This document shows positions 57,041 through 64,000 of a DNA stretch of 64,000 bases, in pieces. The stretch covers positions 1 to 64,000 of the forward strand of contig NZ_VDFV01000010.1 of the NCBI RefSeq assembly GCF_006152145.1. The letters are read 5' to 3'. The position numbers and the translations under genes were made by a program. The DNA is from Rubellimicrobium roseum. GTDB taxonomy: Bacteria > Pseudomonadota > Alphaproteobacteria > Rhodobacterales > Rhodobacteraceae. The notes beneath the pieces are model-generated. The model had not been told where the DNA came from, did not search any database, and worked only from the letters and a program-made list of their open reading frames with translations. Every line of letters begins with the position of its first letter. Position 1 is the stretch's first letter.

Positions 57041-57787
57041 CTATTCCGGCCGCTTGCGCGCCCAGCGGACCATCTGTCGCAGCATTCCGTGAAGGGTCTG
57101 CACGTCCTGCCCGGTCAGCGGCATCCGGCTCCACAGGTTGCGCAGGGACAGCTTCATGCTCTCGGCCTTGTGGTCGGGAAAGAAGAAGCCCGCCTCTTCC
57201 AGCCGCTCCTCGAAGTGCCGGGCAAGATGGTCCACCTCCAGCACGCTCGCCTTCTGGGTCCCGGCCATCACCTCCTGCAACGCCGGCGTCTCGTGGGTGG
57301 CCCGGCGCCATTCGTAGGCGACCAGCAGCACGCACTGCGCGAGGTTCAGCGACGGGAACTCCGGGTTCACGTCCACGGTGATGATGGCGTTGGCCTGCGC
57401 GACGTCCTCGTTCTCCAGGCCCGCGCGCTCGGGTCCGAACATCACCGCGACCCGCTCGCCCTCCCCGATCCGCCGGACCATGTCCCGCGCGGCGGCCTCG
57501 GGGCTGAACACCGTCTTGGTCAGGTCGCGCGGCCGGGCGGTGGTGGCGTAGACATAGGTGCAGTCCCCCGCCGCGCCAGCGAGGTCCGGGAACACCTGCG
57601 CCGCGTCCAGCACCCGCCCCGCCCCCGAGGCCATGGCCACCGCGCGCGGGTTGGGCCAGCCGTCGCGCGGATCGACGAGCCGCATCCGGCTCAGGCCGAA
57701 GTTCCACATGGCGCGCGCCGCGGCGCCCACGTTCTCGCCCATCTGCGGGCGCACGAGGAGGAAGGCGGGTTCGACAGGTCCTTGCAT
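57041..57787 (-). CDS. trmJ: SPOUT tRNA/rRNA methyltransferase (TrmJ-like)
   Basis: A SAM-dependent 2'-O-methyltransferase of the SpoU/TrmH family, 248 aa. The start region FLLVRPQMGENVGAAARAMWNFGLSRMRLVDPR and the knot blocks VMFGPERAGLENEDVAQANA and VNPEFPSLNLAQCVLLVAYEW are diagnostic. In TrmJ the methylated site is position 32 of tRNA. The start at 57787 (MQGPVEPAF) is chosen because the longer frame adds an atypical leader. It is divergent from the ThiE-like gene. Confidence 0.9.
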   Translation of the reverse strand: MQGPVEPAFLLVRPQMGENVGAAARAMWNFGLSRMRLVDPRDGWPNPRAVAMASGAGRVLDAAQVFPDLAGAAGDCTYVYATTARPRDLTKTVFSPEAAARDMVRRIGEGERVAVMFGPERAGLENEDVAQANAIITVDVNPEFPSLNLAQCVLLVAYEWRRATHETPALQEVMAGTQKASVLEVDHLARHFEERLEEAGFFFPDHKAESMKLSLRNLWSRMPLTGQDVQTLHGMLRQMVRWARKRPE

Positions 57788-57882
57788 GGCACGCCTCCTA
57801 AGGGCCGCCGCGCCCGCCGGCAAGCTTGCAAAGCCGCGCCGGGGGGCTAGAAGCGGCCGGACCCCAGACCGAGAGGACCGCC

Positions 57883-58506
57883 ATGACCGACCCGCGCGAG
57901 AGGCCGCAGATCACGCTCGTCACGCCGCCGGAGCTGGAGCTGTCCACCTTCCCCGACCTGCTGCGCCGGGTGCTCGACGCCGCCCCCGTGGCCTGCCTGC
58001 GCCTCGGCCTCTCAACCCGCGACGAGGACCGGATCAGCCGTGCGGCCGACGCCCTTCGCGAGGTCGCCCACGCGCGCGACATCCCGCTCGTGATCGAGAG
58101 CCACGTCCTGCTGGTCGGCCGCCTCGGCCTCGACGGCGTCCACCTGCTCGACGCCGCCCGCTCGGTCCGCAAGGTCCGCAAGGACCTCGGCCCGGACGCC
58201 ATCGTGGGCACCTACTGCGCGGCCTCGCGGCACGACGGCATGACCGCGGGCGAGCTGGGCTGCGACTACGTGAGCTTCGGCCCCGTGGGCGCCACGCCCC
58301 TGGGCGACGGCCGCCAGGCCGAGCGCGAACTCTTCGAGTGGTGGTCCGAGATGATCGAGGTCCCGGTGATCGCCGAAGGCGCCCTGAACGAGGATCTCGT
58401 TCGCAGCCTCGCGCCGGTGACCGACTTCTTCGCCTTCGGCACCGAGGTCTGGAGCGCCGAGGACCCGGGGGCGCGCCTCCGGGCACTCGATGCGGCCATG
58501 GGCTAG
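57883..58506 (+). CDS. Thiamine phosphate synthase family protein (ThiE-like)
   Basis: A 207-aa TIM barrel. The segments RLGLSTRDEDRISRAADALREVA, DGVHLLDAARSVRKVRKDLG, GTYCAASRHDGMTAGELGCDYVSFGPVG and PVIAEGALNEDLVRSLAPVTDFFAFGTEVW follow the ThiE fold order. Several of the usual ThiE phosphate- and pyrophosphate-binding residues are not obvious, so it may be a divergent paralogue (TenI-like or unrelated to thiamine). A thiamine locus is not nearby. It overlaps the convergent acyltransferase by four bases. Confidence 0.75.
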   Translation: MTDPRERPQITLVTPPELELSTFPDLLRRVLDAAPVACLRLGLSTRDEDRISRAADALREVAHARDIPLVIESHVLLVGRLGLDGVHLLDAARSVRKVRKDLGPDAIVGTYCAASRHDGMTAGELGCDYVSFGPVGATPLGDGRQAERELFEWWSEMIEVPVIAEGALNEDLVRSLAPVTDFFAFGTEVWSAEDPGARLRALDAAMG

Positions 58507-59300
58507 AGAGCGGAGCGCACTGAGGCTTCCGCCTCGGCCGCCAGCGTCTTGCGATCCCGCCCCGCCACGGGGATCGGCGGATGGAATGTCACCTTGACCC
58601 GCCCGCCGCGCCGGGCCGCCAGCACCGCCAGCGCGTGCGGCCCGAGGTCCATTCCGCCGTACCAGGCGAAGAAGCGCGGGTCCTCGCCTTCGGGCGCCTC
58701 ATAGCGCAAAGTTACCGGCTGCACGGCTGGCCCGGCCATCAGCCCGGCGAAGAGCGCCGGCCGGAACGGCAGGACGCGGCGATTGTCGGTCGAGGTGCCT
58801 TCGGGAAACAGCGCGAGCCGCGCCCCCTGCCCGATCCGCTCAGCCAGCGTCTGCGCCTGCGCCGCCACCTCGCCCCGCGCCTCCCGCCGGATGAAGACCG
58901 TTCCCGTCGCCCGCGCCAGCAGCCCGATCCCCGGCCAGCCCGCCACCTCAGCCTTGGACACGAAGACGACCGGCGCCTGCGCGTTCAGAACCAGGATGTC
59001 CAGCCAGGACGAGTGGTTGGCCACCAGCGCGCCCGGCCCCTGCATCGGCCGCCCCCGTGCTTCGACCCTCAGGCCCAGGATGCGCATCGCGATCCGGCAG
59101 ACGGCGACCGTGATCCAGGGCGACAGGGGTCGGCGCGCCCCAGCCAGCGGCCGCTCGACCGCCCGCACCAGCAGCTTCAGCCCAAGCCCCAGCGCCAGGA
59201 CGGTGACCAGAGGCCCGCCCCGCAGCAGGACCAGCGCCCAGCCGACCGCGCCCGGCCGGGCCGGCACGAGATCCGGCCCGTCGCGCCAGGTCAGGCTCAC
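58503..59300 (-). CDS. Lysophospholipid/lyso-ornithine-lipid acyltransferase (PlsC/OlsA family)
   Basis: A membrane-bound acyltransferase of 265 aa. The catalytic HX4D motif is NHSSWLDI and the second block is FPEGTSTDNRRVLPFRP. An N-terminal hydrophobic segment (VLALGLGLKLLVRAV) anchors it. Its GTG start overlaps the olsB stop by four bases, so it probably adds the second acyl chain to the lyso-ornithine lipid made by OlsB (OlsA role). A general PlsC role is also possible. Confidence 0.88.
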   Translation of the reverse strand: MSLTWRDGPDLVPARPGAVGWALVLLRGGPLVTVLALGLGLKLLVRAVERPLAGARRPLSPWITVAVCRIAMRILGLRVEARGRPMQGPGALVANHSSWLDILVLNAQAPVVFVSKAEVAGWPGIGLLARATGTVFIRREARGEVAAQAQTLAERIGQGARLALFPEGTSTDNRRVLPFRPALFAGLMAGPAVQPVTLRYEAPEGEDPRFFAWYGGMDLGPHALAVLAARRGGRVKVTFHPPIPVAGRDRKTLAAEAEASVRSAL

Positions 59301-60043
59301 CCCGCCGCCTTTCCCGGCATCACCCGCTTGTTGAGCGATCCGCTGTCGAGCACCATGCAGACGTCGATGCAACCGAACGCCTCATCGAGAAACGCCCCTT
59401 CGCCGACCCCCGCCCCCAGCCGGAGGTAGGCCTTGACCAGCGCGGGCATCGCTAGGACTGCCGCGCGCCGGTCGAAGATTCTCCCCGTCATGGGAACGGG
59501 CCGAAGGGATCGTGGCCGCAACTCCTTGGGCGCGGCATGCTCGGCCGCGAGCACGCCGAGTTGCGGCGCGACCTCCGCCGGGTCGAGACCCCGGAGTGAC
59601 GCGAGTCCGAAGATCAGCTCGGTCCCTTGCTCCGCCACGACCTGCGCAAGGCCGCCCCATAGCTGGTGCAGCGCCGAGCCCCCGCGGTGATCGGGGTGCA
59701 GGCAGGTCCGGCCCACCTCCAGGAGCCGTCGCCCCGAGTCCCGAAGCGGCCCAAGATCGAATTCCTCCTCGGTGGCGTATCCCCCTGCCGCCCGGGCCCC
59801 CTCGGGCGTGAGCACCCGCGTCGTCCCCACGACGGCGCCGTCCCGCAGGGGATCGACCAGCAACAGATGCAGGCAGTGCGGGTCGAATCGGTCGGCTTCG
59901 ATCCGCCGCTCCCCATCCGTAAGGGCGCCGCCCCTCCCGCCAAGCTCGGCCACGAAGACGGCGTGACGCAGCGCCTGCGCCGCCGTCACGTCAGCGCCGT
60001 CGATGGCCGCCCGCAGCAGGTAGCGCGGCGCAAGGCGCGTCAT
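59297..60043 (-). CDS. olsB: Ornithine acyl-ACP N-acyltransferase (OlsB-like GNAT)
   Basis: The first enzyme of ornithine-lipid synthesis, joining 3-hydroxyacyl to ornithine. At 248 aa it has the GNAT-like OlsB order: RHAVFVAELGG, DPHCLHLLLVDPL, VVGTTRVLTPEGA, LEVGRTCLHPDHRGG and FGLASLRGLDP. The start at 60043 (MTRLAPRYLLRA) is favoured. An upstream Met at 60115 would give 272 aa but is less family-like. A TTAA-N7-GCAAC box lies in the resulting leader. Ornithine lipids replace phospholipids under phosphate limitation. Confidence 0.88.
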   Translation of the reverse strand: MTRLAPRYLLRAAIDGADVTAAQALRHAVFVAELGGRGGALTDGERRIEADRFDPHCLHLLLVDPLRDGAVVGTTRVLTPEGARAAGGYATEEEFDLGPLRDSGRRLLEVGRTCLHPDHRGGSALHQLWGGLAQVVAEQGTELIFGLASLRGLDPAEVAPQLGVLAAEHAAPKELRPRSLRPVPMTGRIFDRRAAVLAMPALVKAYLRLGAGVGEGAFLDEAFGCIDVCMVLDSGSLNKRVMPGKAAG

Positions 60044-60090
60044 CCCCAAACCGACAACTCCCTGTTGAGCCCGCGTCACGGGGCCAGCCG

Positions 60091-60106
60091 TTAACCCTTT
60101 GGCAAC
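60091..60106 (+). promoter_or_regulatory. CtrA-like degenerate box upstream of olsB
   Basis: TTAACCCTTTGGCAAC (two departures from TTAA-N7-TTAAC) is 48 bases upstream of the favoured olsB start. It would be inside the gene if the longer start at 60115 were used. The proximity to chpT, a CtrA-pathway gene, is suggestive only. Confidence 0.25.
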
Positions 60107-60135
60107 CAGACTCATGTAGGCTTTCCGCAGGACCC

Positions 60136-60330
60136 CTAGAAGGGGGTCTGACCAAGGGAGACGAGGGTCAGGGGAATGCGCGCGCCGTCGATGACGATCT
60201 TGCCCGTTTCGGGAAAGTTGACGGTGATGCGTTGACCCACGACGGACTGCACCTGCCCCGTGCCCCATTCGGGGTGGTCGGGATGCGCGACCAGCATCCC
60301 CGGCGCGAGGATCGAGTTCATGTCGGACAT
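60136..60330 (-). CDS. DUF3553 domain-containing protein
   Basis: A 64-aa protein. The segment ILAPGMLVAHPDHPEWGTGQVQSVVGQRITVNFPETGKIVID matches DUF3553, a small beta-barrel related to the UvrD/RapA-type Tudor-like module that may contact RNA polymerase or nucleic acid. It is divergent from chpT, as in many Rhodobacteraceae. Met at 60330 or 60321 could start it. Function unknown. Confidence 0.85.
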   Translation of the reverse strand: MSDMNSILAPGMLVAHPDHPEWGTGQVQSVVGQRITVNFPETGKIVIDGARIPLTLVSLGQTPF

Positions 60331-60395
60331 CGGGTCCCTCGGTCCAGGAACGGAAAGGCCGCGCGGCGGCACGGAAGCGAAGGGTGCACCCGCTC

Positions 60396-61049
60396 ATGAC
60401 CGAAGTCCACAGCATCGCCGACGATCTCCTTGCGACGGATCGCCCCGCGGGCGCGTCCGACCCGGCGATCGCACTGGCCGCGACGATCGTGTCGCGGATC
60501 TGCCACGACCTCGTGAGTCCCCTTGGCGCGCTCGCCAACGGCGTGGAGCTCCTGGCCCTTTCGGGGGAGGAGCCTTCGCCCGAGATGCAGCTCATCGCCC
60601 AAAGCGTGGAAAGCGCGAATGCCCGCGTCCGCTTCTTTCGCCTGGCCTATGGCGCCTGCAGCGATCAGGTCGTCGGCCGGTCCGAGCTGTCGCGTCTTCT
60701 TGCCTCGATGTCGCGCAGCGGCCGCATCGCCTACGACTGGCCGCTGACGGTCGAGCAGCCGCGCCGCATCGTCCAGGTGATGTTCCTCGTCTTCCAATGC
60801 CTCGAATCGGCTCTTCCGGCGGGCGGTCGCATCGTCGTTCGGCCCCGTGGCAGCCGTTGGGAGGTCACGGCGGATGGACCACGGCTCCGCCTGAATCCAA
60901 CGGCCTGGGACTGCCTGGGCCTTCCCCGAACCCCACCGCCCGCCGGGCCGTCCCTGGTGCAATTTGGCCTTCTTGCTACCGCGCTCGCCGACTCGCGACG
61001 TCAAATAGAGTTCGACTTCGGCCCGGATCGTATCGTCGCCCGCTTCTGA
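60396..61049 (+). CDS. chpT: Histidine phosphotransferase ChpT
   Basis: The relay protein of the CckA-ChpT-CtrA/CpdR pathway that controls cell cycle, motility and gene transfer agents. The 217-aa protein has the dimerisation helical hairpin with phospho-acceptor H37 (SRICHDLVSPLGALANGVELLAL) and a degenerate HATPase-like C-terminal domain that lacks nucleotide-binding boxes. The ATG at 60396 is chosen over the GTG at 60384. It is divergent from the DUF3553 gene. Confidence 0.9.
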   Translation: MTEVHSIADDLLATDRPAGASDPAIALAATIVSRICHDLVSPLGALANGVELLALSGEEPSPEMQLIAQSVESANARVRFFRLAYGACSDQVVGRSELSRLLASMSRSGRIAYDWPLTVEQPRRIVQVMFLVFQCLESALPAGGRIVVRPRGSRWEVTADGPRLRLNPTAWDCLGLPRTPPPAGPSLVQFGLLATALADSRRQIEFDFGPDRIVARF

Positions 61050-61126
61050 CCGCTGGCGCGGAACGGCGGCAAGCTACCTTCCGACATGACGGGCGCTGGA
61101 CCGCCGCGTGACGAGGACGCCGACGC

Positions 61127-61675
61127 ATGACCGACCCCGAGAACCTGCGGCGCATCGCCGCCGCCTTCAACCTGGCTGCGCAGGCCCATACGGGCCAGAC
61201 CCGCAAGGGCGCAGCGGCGGAACCATATGTGAATCATGTGGCCGACGTTGCCGCCCGCCTCGCACAGAGCCCGGCGGTCACGGATGACTTGCTGATCGCG
61301 GCCATCCTCCACGATGTCGTGGAGGATACCGCCCACAGTCTCGACGAAATTATCCAGCGCTTCGGCCCAGAGGTCGCAGGCTACGTCGCGGAGGTCACGG
61401 ACGACATGTCATTGCCTGATGCAGAGAGGAAGCGGCGGCAGGTCGAGGAAGCCCCCCGCAAGTCCGATGGAGCGAAGCGGATCAAGCTGGCCGACAAGGC
61501 TTCGAACATTGCCGCCCTGGCCGACTCGCCCCCGCATTTCTGGGACCGAGCGCGGAAGCGCCGCTATCTCGAATGGGCGCGAGAAGTTGTAGCGGGGCTG
61601 CGGGGCGTCGACCCCCTGCTGGAAGGAGCCTTCGACCGCGAGTCGACCCGGGCCGAATCGGTTCTGGACGACTGA
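61127..61675 (+). CDS. Stand-alone HD-domain (p)ppGpp hydrolase-like protein (MESH1-like)
   Basis: A small 182-aa HD phosphohydrolase. The metal-binding pattern is complete: H37 (YVNHVADVA), H62-D63 with ED at 66-67 (ILHDVVEDTAHS), and a later Asp in RIKLADKASNI. No synthetase, TGS or ACT domain follows, so this is a short hydrolase like MESH1/SAH enzymes. It would clear ppGpp or NADPH-type substrates. It ends just before the low-GC segment. Confidence 0.85.
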   Translation: MTDPENLRRIAAAFNLAAQAHTGQTRKGAAAEPYVNHVADVAARLAQSPAVTDDLLIAAILHDVVEDTAHSLDEIIQRFGPEVAGYVAEVTDDMSLPDAERKRRQVEEAPRKSDGAKRIKLADKASNIAALADSPPHFWDRARKRRYLEWAREVVAGLRGVDPLLEGAFDRESTRAESVLDD

Positions 61676-61811
61676 TGCAGTACATTGCGCGAAAAACGGC
61701 GGGTACATTCGATGGCCCAAGTGAACGGCCTTGCATAGCAAACCTTAGGGTTCCGGCTGGCGGCGGAAGTGACTCCACAACGGCGTAACAGGACGGCATG
61801 ATGCGCCAGTC

Positions 61812-62039
61812 ATGTTCAGCCGTCTCTCTTTCATCTTGAGTCTTGCCGCTTCGGGTGTTCCCCTACTCTTGTTCGCGGTCCAAGCGTTCGGAGATGCCCA
61901 GGCTGCCAACGATATGCTGGGTTTTCTGGCCCCAGGCGTCCGGGAGGCGGTCTTGTCCGACGCCGGTCTTGTGACGGTGTTGGCCACTAGCTATTTCTGC
62001 TTCGCTTGGCTTCTTTACCGTGAACACACAGCGAGCTAG
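61812..62039 (+). CDS. Small hypothetical membrane protein, possibly truncated by an amber codon
   Basis: A 75-aa protein with two hydrophobic segments: FILSLAASGVPLLLFAVQAFG and GLVTVLATSYFCFAWLLY. No family is recognised. The TAG at 62037-62039 is followed in the same frame by 23 further sense codons (RARKGLAALQDEIRAAHLNFEMI) with amphipathic helix character. This suggests that the stop is a nonsense mutation in a longer gene. Base composition is lower in GC than its neighbours. The 5' end is not well supported; there is only a weak ribosome binding site. Confidence 0.45.
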   Translation: MFSRLSFILSLAASGVPLLLFAVQAFGDAQAANDMLGFLAPGVREAVLSDAGLVTVLATSYFCFAWLLYREHTAS

Positions 62040-62149
62040 CGGGCGCGCAAAGGTCTTGCCGCCTTGCAGGATGAAATCAGAGCGGCCCACCTCAACTTCG
62101 AGATGATCTAAAGGCTGACGTCGAGGAGCATGGTCGGCACGTTGCTTCC
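62040..62149 (+). pseudogene. Possible decayed linker between the two hypothetical ORFs
   Basis: The frame of the first ORF continues past its TAG to a TAA at 62109-62111. The frame of the second ORF is open from 62075. A -1 shift near 62105 would give ...AAHLNFEM-DLKADVEEHGRHVASV..., a continuous helical run. This is consistent with a single ancestral membrane protein broken by one stop and one frameshift. It could also be coincidence. Confidence 0.3.
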
Positions 62150-62623
62150 GTGTCGCGCCGAGTAGCCCGAGAAGGCGTAATTGCCGCTGGCGTGTCCGGC
62201 TTGGTTCAGGCCAACTGGTCCGCTTTCCAGAGTCTCGCTGACCATAGACAGCACTTGCAAGCCGCTGAGGGTCTGGCCGCGCCGGGAGTGAGCAGGGATG
62301 CGTGGTTACGGACCTTGACGATCTACACGGCAGAGTACGGCCTATTGATATCTGCGCTCATTTCCCTTGCTGCATCCACAGGCGACTATAACCCAAGGCC
62401 TTTAACCTCTAACTACACGTTCTTGCATTCGGAACGCTTTGTGGACATGACGAGTGAGACCCTACGCTTCGCTGTGATGGAAAGCGAGCTTTCGACGGCC
62501 TTGGCAGCTTTAATGCCGCTGATCAAGTTGCATGCGCCGGACTTGCTGAACGCGAAATTCTTTAGAGATCATGTTCGCCAAGCTATACCGCAGAAAGGCG
62601 GCGGTGAACCTTTCCCGCAATAG
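62150..62623 (+). CDS. Hypothetical protein (157 aa), possible C-terminal part of a split gene
   Basis: Begins at a GTG without a clear ribosome binding site. The sequence is mainly helical (SAFQSLADHRQHLQAAEGL), with one hydrophobic stretch (YTAEYGLLISALISLAAS) and a C-terminal domain with SERFVDMTSETLRFAVMES. No known motif was recognised. The frame is open upstream as far as 62075, so the true 5' end may lie there or in the preceding ORF. Base composition matches the preceding ORF. Function unknown. Confidence 0.45.
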   Translation: MSRRVAREGVIAAGVSGLVQANWSAFQSLADHRQHLQAAEGLAAPGVSRDAWLRTLTIYTAEYGLLISALISLAASTGDYNPRPLTSNYTFLHSERFVDMTSETLRFAVMESELSTALAALMPLIKLHAPDLLNAKFFRDHVRQAIPQKGGGEPFPQ

Positions 62624-63294
62624 CTCGTTGCGAATATTCACCTCATCAGGCCCGATCCGCTACACCGGTTGAGCGTAGTTCACGCCCGCTCGCTTCAGTA
62701 CCGCCCCCGAGAGATTCGGGGCATCCGTCCCGAACACATAAACCTGCCTTGAGCACCGTACGGCGCGTCGGTGACGTGGCCCCTTGCTGGTCGAGAGGCA
62801 CCGCTGGAGGAGGGGCTGACCTCGGCTCGGGGACGACCCGGCCCGCCTCGGGAGCGGATTCCGAGGCCACCCTCCGGGTCTGCCAATCAGGCAAGGCACT
62901 CATCGGCTGCGCTTTATGGTCAACGGTCGGGCGAAGGGCGAGCCTGCCGAGGATGGTCGGCCGGCAGGTCGGACGGACCGCCCATGGCCAGAGAACTGGA
63001 CCGCGTATCGCGCGTACTGGGATCCATTGAGCCCCACGGCACGTCGGACAGGCTCTCCGGACGCGGCGGCTTTAGGCCCATGGCGCGCGCCATGGCCCAG
63101 GACCCTGACCGTCCAACCTCCGGGCGCCTCCCACCCGCATCGCTCTCGAAAACCGTACCTCGGCCCGCGGCACCGCGGGGATTGGGCGCGTCGCTGGACC
63201 CTGAAGCACCGAGGGCAGGTCCGTCCCCAGCCTGGGCGGCGCCCCAACAACACCATAGATGCGAACTGTTCCGCAGATATGCCTCTTCCGGCGA
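62624..63294. other. 671-bp stretch without a credible gene
   Basis: All frames on both strands give Arg/Gly/Pro-rich or unrelated sequences. GC returns to chromosomal level. It contains an 18-base perfect palindrome CCATGGCGCGCGCCATGG at 63078-63095. A degraded gene or mobile element remnant is possible, but no family could be recognised. Confidence 0.45.
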
Positions 63295-64000
63295 TCAGAG
63301 GGCGCGGCCCAGGCGCCGTCCCTCGTAGAAGGCGTAGGGAGCCTGCCGGGGGGCGGCGGCGTCGCCGATCACGTGGCATTCGAGATCCTTGAGGTCCTGC
63401 GACAGCGGCTCGAAGGCCCGGTTCGTGGTCGCCATCACCAGCGCCTGGGCCGTCACCCGCTCCTCGTGACTGTCGAGGAGTGAGCGCAATGTGGCTCCGT
63501 CGCCGTGCCACGCAAGGACCGCATGATCGGGCAGCATCCGCACGCCCAGCCGCGCGAGCCTTTGCCGCAGCGGGATGTCGGCCGAGGTGCGCGAAAGCTC
63601 GCGGCCCACATAGGGATCGGGCGTGACCAACGTCACGCGATGCCCGGCCTCGGCCAGATGCCAGGCCGTGCCGGCGCCCCGCCAGTTGCCGCCTTCGTCA
63701 TAGACGATGACCTCCTCGCCCAGACGGGCCGCCCGGCGCAGGACCTCCTCGGGCGACCAGACGCCGCCCTGATCGAGCCCCGGCAACGGCCCAAGGTCCG
63801 GAAGCCATCGCTGCGTCGCCTCCTCGTCGGGCAGCGAACCGGTGGCCAGGACCACCGCGTCGGGCTCCAGCGCGCGCACCTCGTCCGCTTCGAGGAAGGT
63901 GTTGCGCAACACGCGGACCTGAAGGGTCGTGAACTGCCGCTCGTACCAGTCGATGAGGTCGAGGATCTGCGCCCGGCGCGGCTGAAGCCCGGCCAGCCGG
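63295..64000 (-). CDS. NADH:flavin oxidoreductase/FAD-NAD(P) oxidoreductase, 5' end beyond window
   Basis: The C-terminal part of an oxidoreductase of the 2,4-dienoyl-CoA reductase / dimethylamine dehydrogenase type. The frame stays open to the window edge (RRAQILDLIDWYERQFTTLQV...). The Rossmann-like segments are DAVVLATGSLPDEEATQRW and VIVYDEGGNWRGAGTAWHLAEAGHRVTLVT, ending with CHVIGDAAAPRQAPYAFYEGRRLGRAL, the family's typical terminus. At least the N-terminal FMN barrel is missing from view. Substrates in related demethylases include methylated amines. Confidence 0.8.
   Translation of the reverse strand, partial: RLAGLQPRRAQILDLIDWYERQFTTLQVRVLRNTFLEADEVRALEPDAVVLATGSLPDEEATQRWLPDLGPLPGLDQGGVWSPEEVLRRAARLGEEVIVYDEGGNWRGAGTAWHLAEAGHRVTLVTPDPYVGRELSRTSADIPLRQRLARLGVRMLPDHAVLAWHGDGATLRSLLDSHEERVTAQALVMATTNRAFEPLSQDLKDLECHVIGDAAAPRQAPYAFYEGRRLGRAL

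Larger units (their letters stand above)
61680..62640. other. Lower-GC segment, probably acquired
   Basis: From just after the HD gene the sequence becomes visibly richer in A and T (for example TTTAACCTCTAACTACACG near 62400) and codon third positions are less GC-biased than anywhere else in the window. It contains two hypothetical ORFs and no recognised mobility gene. Boundaries are approximate. It is best read as a horizontally acquired fragment. Confidence 0.55.

Noticed and set aside
62900-63511. A minus-strand frame with CPRC, reminiscent of a transposase zinc ribbon
   Set aside because: Only four residues match and the rest is not transposase-like; the 3' part also overlaps the flavoprotein gene on the same strand.

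Overview
This window looks like ordinary chromosome from a very GC-rich alphaproteobacterium of the Rhodobacteraceae/Paracoccaceae (Roseobacter-Rhodobacter group). The main support is the dusB(nifR3)-ntrB-ntrC-ntrY-ntrX-hfq-hflX cluster, an NtrC without the sigma-54 GAFTGA loop, a ChpT phosphotransferase next to a DUF3553 gene, a fused ispDF, an olsB/olsA-like pair, and rpsI with an Ala/Pro-rich N-terminal extension. No rRNA, tRNA, CRISPR array, intact insertion sequence or prophage was recognised.

Layout. 0.1-6 kb: phoR-type kinase, gamma carbonic anhydrase, gmk, yicC, a PAS-domain protein with two CtrA-like boxes in front of it, and class II DAHP synthase. 6-14 kb: a GlxA-type AraC regulator followed by a LivK-LivK-LivG-LivF-LivH-LivM uptake system with two tandem paralogous binding proteins, closed by a strong terminator. 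14-17.4 kb: a beta-hydroxyacid dehydrogenase divergent from a penicillin-acylase-like Ntn hydrolase. 17.4-26.5 kb: the nitrogen/redox regulatory operon (minus strand). 26.6-28.8 kb: ispDF-pgpA-cinA, translationally coupled. 28.7-35.4 kb: COQ10-like protein, hpt, a GlsB-like membrane protein, cytochrome c' with a diheme cytochrome c, nucleoside hydrolase, lipA, aquaporin and LysE.

35.4-48.8 kb: DUF6456 HTH protein, an MttB-superfamily methyltransferase, guaA, a zinc alcohol dehydrogenase with a DMT exporter, a FadL-type porin, a second DMT exporter with an uncharacterised ATPase, metA (acetyl-CoA-type active site), alpha/beta hydrolase, ppk2 and a TetR regulator. 48.8-52.6 kb: a secreted low-complexity protein and a PotABC-type ABC transporter lacking its binding protein. 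52.8-58.5 kb: rpsI/rplM, thioesterase, M32 carboxypeptidase, ctaA, trmJ-like methyltransferase and a ThiE-like protein. 58.5-61.7 kb: olsA/olsB, DUF3553, chpT and a stand-alone HD ppGpp-hydrolase-like protein.

61.7-63.3 kb is the only part that looks acquired or decaying. It has lower GC, an in-frame amber and an apparent -1 frameshift separating two hypothetical ORFs, then about 670 bp without a credible gene. The right edge cuts an FAD/NAD oxidoreductase.

The best leads for something undescribed are the 61.8-62.6 kb split membrane gene, a set of TTAA-N7-(G/T)(T/C)AAC boxes near unrelated genes, the duplicated binding-protein/leader unit of the Liv operon, and the absent conventional start codon of hflX. 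None amounts to a demonstrated new system.
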